Below are positions 58,862 to 64,000 of a stretch of DNA of 64,000 bases, in pieces. The stretch spans positions 1,566,501-1,630,500 of the forward strand of contig JBBPUQ010000003.1 in NCBI GenBank assembly GCA_038501195.1, in the 5' to 3' direction. Positions within the stretch are counted from its first letter, which is position 1, and each line of letters begins with the position of its first letter. A model generated the notes under the pieces. It did no database searches. It was not told the origin of the DNA and saw nothing but the letters and a program-made list of their open reading frames with translations. The position numbers and the translations under genes were made by a program. The DNA is from Nemania diffusa (Eukaryota > Ascomycota > Sordariomycetes > Xylariales > Xylariaceae).

Positions 58862-60343
58862 ATGCGCGTCTCCAGGCCGTCGATGACTCTTGCTTTCACC
58901 CTGCGATATCAGTTCACGGGATTTCGCGGCAGTCAAATGCGGCTTCTGCAATCGTCAGCTTGTGTACGGAATATGAAGAACCAGCCAGAGATCCCCTGGC
59001 TACGGCGCCTCTTAGAGGACAACATCAAACCACAAAAGCTGTACGCCTGGACGCCGAAGCACCTATTAGGACACCAGATAGAACCTGTATCCGGCACCTG
59101 TGTGCACGCGACGACAGAGTTCAGTCGTGGCAATGACGAGGATGAGCATCGCCGGATCTACATCCTAGGCGTCGGCAATATCGGTCGCCTGTACGCCATG
59201 TGTCTCTCCAAGATCCCCAACGGCCCGCCCATCACCCTCGTCGTGCAACGCAGGAAGCTCCTCGAGAGCTGGGCCGCGAACCCCGGCATCGAGCTCGAGC
59301 GCCAGGGGCAGGTGCACAGAAGCACCGACTTCGACATCGAGTGGTGGTCCGACTTTGCACCGCCGGGGAACCCCGCGGCGGCCGAGGTGGCCGGCGGACG
59401 CAGCATCGGCAACCTCATAGTCGCGACCAAGGCGGCGGACGCGATGCCGACGGTCGACCGGGTGCGCCGGTACCTGGGCGGCGCCTCGACGGTCGCCTTC
59501 ACGCAGAACGGCATGTGCAGGCTCTGGCCGCCGCACGGGGCCGCGTACGTGCGCGCGCGGTTCCCGGACGGCGACGGCGACGGCGCGGGCGCCGGGCGTC
59601 CGGGCTGGGTCGCGTGCGTGACGACGCACGGGGTCAAGTCGCTGGGCCCGTTCCAGAGCATCCACGCCAGCCCCGCGGACGCGCTCGTCGGGCCCGTGAT
59701 GCCGGGCGACGGCGGCGAGGAGCGGATGGGATATCTGATGCGCCAGATCGCGGACGCGCCGGACCTGGACGCCCGGCAGGTGTCGAGGGAGGGGCTCTGG
59801 GTCGCGCAGCTCGAGAAGCTGGTCGTCAACGCTATCATCAACCCCCTGACGGCCGTGCTGCGGTGTAAGAACGGCGAGATCTTCGTCGCCCGGGACGATG
59901 CGCTGCCCGCCGTTATCGACAAATTGCTAAGCGAAGCGAGCGACACGCTCGGCGCGCTGATTCTGGACCCGAGGAATGATGAAGTCCTGCTCTCGGAGGC
60001 AGTCAGTCAGGGGGCGGTTTCGGAGGGGCTAGAGGTCGTCGAATCGCTCAAGGCTAGCCGCGAACAGCTTCTGGAGCGATTTTCTTTCCCGCGACTTCGC
60101 AAGATGGTCCTCGATGTCGGTGCAAAGGTTGGCGAAAACACGAGCTCGATGCTTCAGGATGTGCGTGGTGGCAAGTGGACTGAGATCCATGATATCAACG
60201 GTTGGCTTGTAGACACGGCAAAATTCCTCGATAAGGGGCTTCGGTTACCGACACACGAGAAACTCATCTCATTGGTGAAATCCAACGTTAAACTTAAAAG
60301 GGATGAACTCTGCGCAAATATTCTAGGAGAAGACCATTGTTAA
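58862..60343 (+). CDS. 2-dehydropantoate 2-reductase (ketopantoate reductase) family protein
   Basis: The family reduces 2-dehydropantoate to pantoate with NADPH on the way to vitamin B5 and coenzyme A. Single exon of 493 aa. The Rossmann motif is RRIYILGVGNIGRLYA at about 98-111 (GxGxxG at G103, G105, G108), preceded by about 95 extra residues beginning MRVSRPSMTLAFTLRYQF that could be a mitochondrial presequence. NLIVATKAADAMPTVDRV and AFTQNGMCRLWPP follow, then WVACVTTHGVKSLGPF; the C-terminal helical domain starts near LEKLVVNAIINPLTAVLRCKNG (the KLxxNxxxNPLTA signature with the catalytic Lys). LRLPTHEKLISLVK is the usual ending. The 59300-59900 section is very GC-rich with a Gly/Asp-rich insert (GDGDGAGAG). 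Longer than bacterial PanE (about 300 aa) but normal for fungi; it may be a paralogue with another substrate. Confidence 0.9.
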   Translation: MRVSRPSMTLAFTLRYQFTGFRGSQMRLLQSSACVRNMKNQPEIPWLRRLLEDNIKPQKLYAWTPKHLLGHQIEPVSGTCVHATTEFSRGNDEDEHRRIYILGVGNIGRLYAMCLSKIPNGPPITLVVQRRKLLESWAANPGIELERQGQVHRSTDFDIEWWSDFAPPGNPAAAEVAGGRSIGNLIVATKAADAMPTVDRVRRYLGGASTVAFTQNGMCRLWPPHGAAYVRARFPDGDGDGAGAGRPGWVACVTTHGVKSLGPFQSIHASPADALVGPVMPGDGGEERMGYLMRQIADAPDLDARQVSREGLWVAQLEKLVVNAIINPLTAVLRCKNGEIFVARDDALPAVIDKLLSEASDTLGALILDPRNDEVLLSEAVSQGAVSEGLEVVESLKASREQLLERFSFPRLRKMVLDVGAKVGENTSSMLQDVRGGKWTEIHDINGWLVDTAKFLDKGLRLPTHEKLISLVKSNVKLKRDELCANILGEDHC

Positions 60344-63300
60344 AGGTCGAGGTTCTACGTCAAGGGGAATTATACAAAGCCCTGTAGTTTCGCGCAAGGC
60401 GACACGAGGTAAGGCTTTACGCCTCCTCTGTCGTTAACTTCCTAGCCTAGGAAACAATAGAAAGGTATTATAATCTGACTCTCTTCATAAGGTATGTCAT
60501 TATACTATTAGAGGCGTCCTCTTCGATATTACATGGGGGCTAGTTCGTTTTCTTGTATACTCAGGTATCTAAATCTGGAGGAGGAGAAGCAGAGCTTCTT
60601 CCCTAACATTAACAAATCTTATAATATAATAATAGTCAGCCCACGATGCAGGTAGCACTCGAATGGCATAGCGGAAAGCTGTAAGGCTACTAGTGTAGAT
60701 AATAAATCAGATATTATGGTATAGCTCATGAAGAAAAGCTTATTTTGTACCTAGAGGCGCAACATATCTCACTGCGTCAATAATATATATAGCACAACCT
60801 ATACGATGAACACAATTTCACGGAATAGCAGTTTTGATATGTGACTTGGCTGATGCCTATGACACTACCCAGCCTAGAGGGGCATATAAGCATTATTCTT
60901 TTTCTTTCTTTTTTGGTATTACGCATTCGTGGCTATACCAGTACAATACAGTGCTCTTCCCCGGGAGAGGGGAAGGGTCGAAAGTTGGTGGTGTGGTGCA
61001 CACGTCCGGAGGTCAGAACCGGCTTGACAGCAGCTATCCTTTAGGAGGGAGATACTGGGCTTACTGTAGACACTCCTCATAGTTGAGATCGGGGGATTTA
61101 CGCTGTAGGTTAGGGAGTGATTAGGGAGGGGGTCGGTATGGCTCGGCACAATGCTTCGCAATTGTTGGCCTACCATTCCGAGCCGAACTCATACCACACC
61201 GGCATACGAAGTGCACTGCCGGATTTATCTAGGGACCAGAGGCAGGAGACTTGGGAGAACCCCAAAACCAGGTAACAATCCCGCATTGCCGGAGTCTGGC
61301 ATCTATTGCAGTTTAGATCTACGGCAAACGGCGTGGTCCCGATTTCTTGGGGCTCAGATACGAGCCACATGAGGTCTATCCTTGCCTAAACAGTGCCCAG
61401 CGACGACATCATGGTGGCAGGGTTGGGCTGGTCTCGTCGTCAGCTTGTTACCGGTGGATTATGGGAAGGGGGGGGGGGCTTACTTGTACAGTACAGTAGT
61501 ATGTAGACCATTTGTTGATCACCGGAATATCCCGCCTGCGGTTGCTTATGTATTGTCACGACGGGCGGGCTGCAATGGTCATACAAGCCGCCATGTATGA
61601 GCACTATTGCCTGGAATTAAGATTAGGGCGTCTCTGGACTGCTCGGCATTGTTAGCGAGTGGCAGCCTCATGCGATCCGACTCGCTAAGCATATAGATGC
61701 TCGGTTCTAGGTATACATACGGTTAACCTGGGGGCGTAAGGTACCGAGATCCAAGTCCCCTCCCTCTCTACTACACTATACACTAGATACTGTAGATATA
61801 GGCTTGTCAGGAAATAACCTCAGAGTAACGTTATTGGCATCAGTATGATCTACCGGCAAGCAAAGCCTAGGGCTAGGCCAGGGCTATACCCGGTGAAGGA
61901 TTCATTGTGAAGGGCCAGACAAGACCTCAACACGCGCGCGACTTACAAATCGAAACCAGCGAGAAGCAACTGAGCGCAGGGCGGCTGTTCCCCTCTCTCT
62001 CCCCCCCCCTCACCGCCAACTCATCGCATAATGTTAACATAGGATGACCTGCTTCACATGATACGCTCTTCTCGACCGTCGACGCGAGTCTCGAATGCGC
62101 CCAACTGTCCACTCAGCCCCTGCAGGTTGACGGGATACCTCGGACGTTTTTTTGTGTGTGTTTTTTGTCACAATCACCAGGCGTTGGGCTTATCCGGCGT
62201 CTGCTATAGCCTTCCCTCGCGCGGTTCCTATTCGGCTGTCGCGTTATTAATACCTCAACAATATAGGTAGGGGCTTGCTGACAGGGCCCGCGAGCGGCGA
62301 ACGTTACTTGGTCATAAGAGTTTAATCCCTACCCGCTGGAAATGCCAATATCCGAGGGGAACGACCAAAAGCCTGCACTGATAAGGCACGGCACCGAGCC
62401 AGTCCCCCTCATCGCCATCGTCGTAGAACCCGGAACCCTGATTTCTGGCCCTTCCTCGCGCGTTATTGGCGTCGGGTGCGTGACAGGCGCCGGAAGCGTG
62501 AGGAGTCTGCGAGTAATAAGCACTGAGTAACGTAACTACGGCGCGCGTGTGCCGTCTCTCTTCGTGGCTGAGCCCTTGTTGAATCCCGTGTTCAACCAAC
62601 TATGGTTGTTGGCTTAGCGAGCAGAGGTGGTCCTCTTCTACCCTCATAATGCTGCTCTTCTCTGGAATCCGCATAGCGTAGCGTACCCTGGATCTGTACT
62701 CATGTTCGCTACTCAAGTGGACACTTAGTCGGCTGAAGGCTCGCGTAGAAAGTACTGTATATACTGCATTAGACGCGGGCCACTGAGGAATTTCACATGT
62801 CTTTCCTATCATCCAAGAGTGAAGATAGGCTTCCTAGTTTATTTACTAGGTTGCAACGCGCGGTGGCAGCATGTACACGTATCACACCGCAATACCTACC
62901 TAGGTATTTACATGACAGGGGGAGCCCGGATAGCAATTCCTACACTAGAGGTTAATACAGAATAGTATAGTGTGTTTTCTGTTGGACATGGCGTGGCGTC
63001 TTTCATGGGTCATCATAAGTCAATTACTGTATGAGGAGAGCTATCTACCTTCTTCAGACCCGTCCACCAAGTTTCCTTGTTGTCGTTACTGTTGTTACTG
63101 TTGTTGATGATGCTCTCGTTTCGAGCCGTCTCGCTGAAATTGGTTATCCACCCGCCATTCCTCTTTGAACTCAATGGGGCGATCCACCCGAGCTCGTGAG
63201 CTAACCCAGCTAAAAGATCATCTTGTCATTTCCAAGGATACTAGTGTATATCGGTTGTTTATAACGGTCGTAAAATCCCCGATTGGTTTAGGGTGTTCAC

Positions 63301-64000
63301 CACGGTTACGGCAAGACTCGCAAGGGAACGCAATGACCGGCCAACATCCGGTATTTATTACCAATATCACCAGTGAGGCCCAAACCTCTAACCAGAATGA
63401 GCGGCTGAGGCGTCTGTTGACAAGAAAAAAAAAGACCCTGTGATTCCGAGGTACCTAGGCAGTCCACGGTATGGACTTTAGATTACCTGGTTCTTCAATA
63501 AGGTCTGTGCCCAGAGGCGCATACATACCCAAAGGTACTCGGTTCCCGTTGATGAATTACCCATTATAGTAAGCGAGGCCTATTCCGGCATTGGGGTCAT
63601 CTTAAACTAATTAGACACATGTTAATAAAACTGACTAATACGCCTACTAGGCAGGTAGGTGGTAGTGTGCATACTGTATGTCGCCGTGTGGTATCGAGCA
63701 GCAGATGTAGTGCTTGGTATAACGATTATTTTGTGACTTGTCAACAGCATCAACGCGATATATCTGCGCGCGTACGCCGTTGGTGTACATCGGATGGGGT
63801 TCCGTATCTAGATTTTGAGCCTCACGTCATACAAACGCTTGCGGATATCTGGCATGAACGTGGAGAAGCGGTCGCATGTTAACAGACCGCCGATCGTCTC
63901 GTCTAGCCTGCTTGGGAATATTCCGACGAGACCTGCTCTTCCAGAAACCTCGGGGGGCTAATTATCTCTCCGCGATCAGGGCAGCGGGGATAGTTCTGCG
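60344..64000. other. Gene-free stretch to the right window edge
   Basis: 3.66 kb without a supported gene. Frames up to about 95 codons occur on both strands (for example 61382-61600 and 62312-62599) but have no domains and cross homopolymers such as the G run at 61467-61476. The best remaining candidate is a frame at 63619-63882 (87 codons). Its second half, after an AG at about 63750, reads HQRDISARVRRWCTSDGVPY and could be an exon of a gene continuing right of the window, but I do not recognise it. Confidence 0.4.

Noticed and set aside
59158..59946. 262-codon antisense frame (and 59165-59665) opposite ketopantoate reductase
   Set aside because: Produced by high GC at third codon positions of the real gene; no domain and low-complexity Arg/Ala/Ser content.

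Overview
This window is nuclear DNA from a filamentous ascomycete fungus (Pezizomycotina, most likely a sordariomycete; I cannot place it more finely). The reasons are the many short introns of about 50-230 bp with GT..AG ends and CTAAC-type branch points, and the gene families themselves: a HET-domain protein, a Zn2Cys6 regulator, a Tea4/TeaC-type SH3 protein, an HVA1/DUF2945 protein, DUF3716 and fungal SGNH and GH18 enzymes. Eighteen protein genes can be supported, and almost all could be assembled to exact exon boundaries with an open frame across every junction. No rRNA, tRNA or CRISPR was recognised.

Layout. 1-2827: 3' part of a HET gene whose start lies left of the window. 2828-7444: gene-free. 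7445-11410: Ras guanine-nucleotide exchange factor of the Cdc25 type. 11411-16353: gene-free. 16354-17343 (minus): small hydrophilic stress/LEA-like protein with CRE-type sites around it. 17344-22121: gene-free, with a foldback (MITE-like) element near 18.7 kb. 22122-23357: secreted GH18-fold protein. 24924-28321: Tea4/Bud14-like polarity protein. 29379-29977: VOC/glyoxalase-like protein. 30421-30819: HVA1 TUDOR-like small protein. 31453-33712 (plus) and 34030-35958 (minus): Zn2Cys6 regulator and MFS exporter, tail to tail. 37222-38426: His/Gln-rich DUF3716 protein. 39326-40836: secreted SGNH hydrolase. 42529-46092: Rad26/CSB DNA-repair ATPase. 46851-48034 (minus) and 48441-49984 (plus): divergent ribosomal protein genes RPS14 (uS11) and RPL7 (uL30). 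50899-51746 (minus): Isa2. 52237-53763 (minus): conserved fungal protein with an in-frame stop. 55471-56465: Mpv17/PMP22 membrane protein. 56842-57508 (minus): LPMO-like secreted protein. 58862-60343: ketopantoate reductase. 60344-64000: no confident gene.

How the genes relate. Most are independent housekeeping or cell-biology genes. The clear functional pairing is RPS14/RPL7, which share a 406 bp promoter containing an AACCCTAAC box. The two SH3 proteins (Ras GEF and Tea4-like) both act in growth signalling or polarity but are 13 kb apart. The regulator/exporter pair could be a small efflux unit, but this is inference.

The most interesting signals are a stem-loop inside an RPS14 intron, placed between the 5' splice site and the branch point (yeast Rps14 is known to repress an RPS14 gene by binding a pre-mRNA stem-loop); a 13-nt micro-exon in the same gene; the foldback element whose arms differ mainly by transitions; a cluster of CRE-type sites at the LEA-like gene; two abutting perfect palindromes upstream of RAD26; and a premature TAG inside an otherwise intact, conserved-looking gene.
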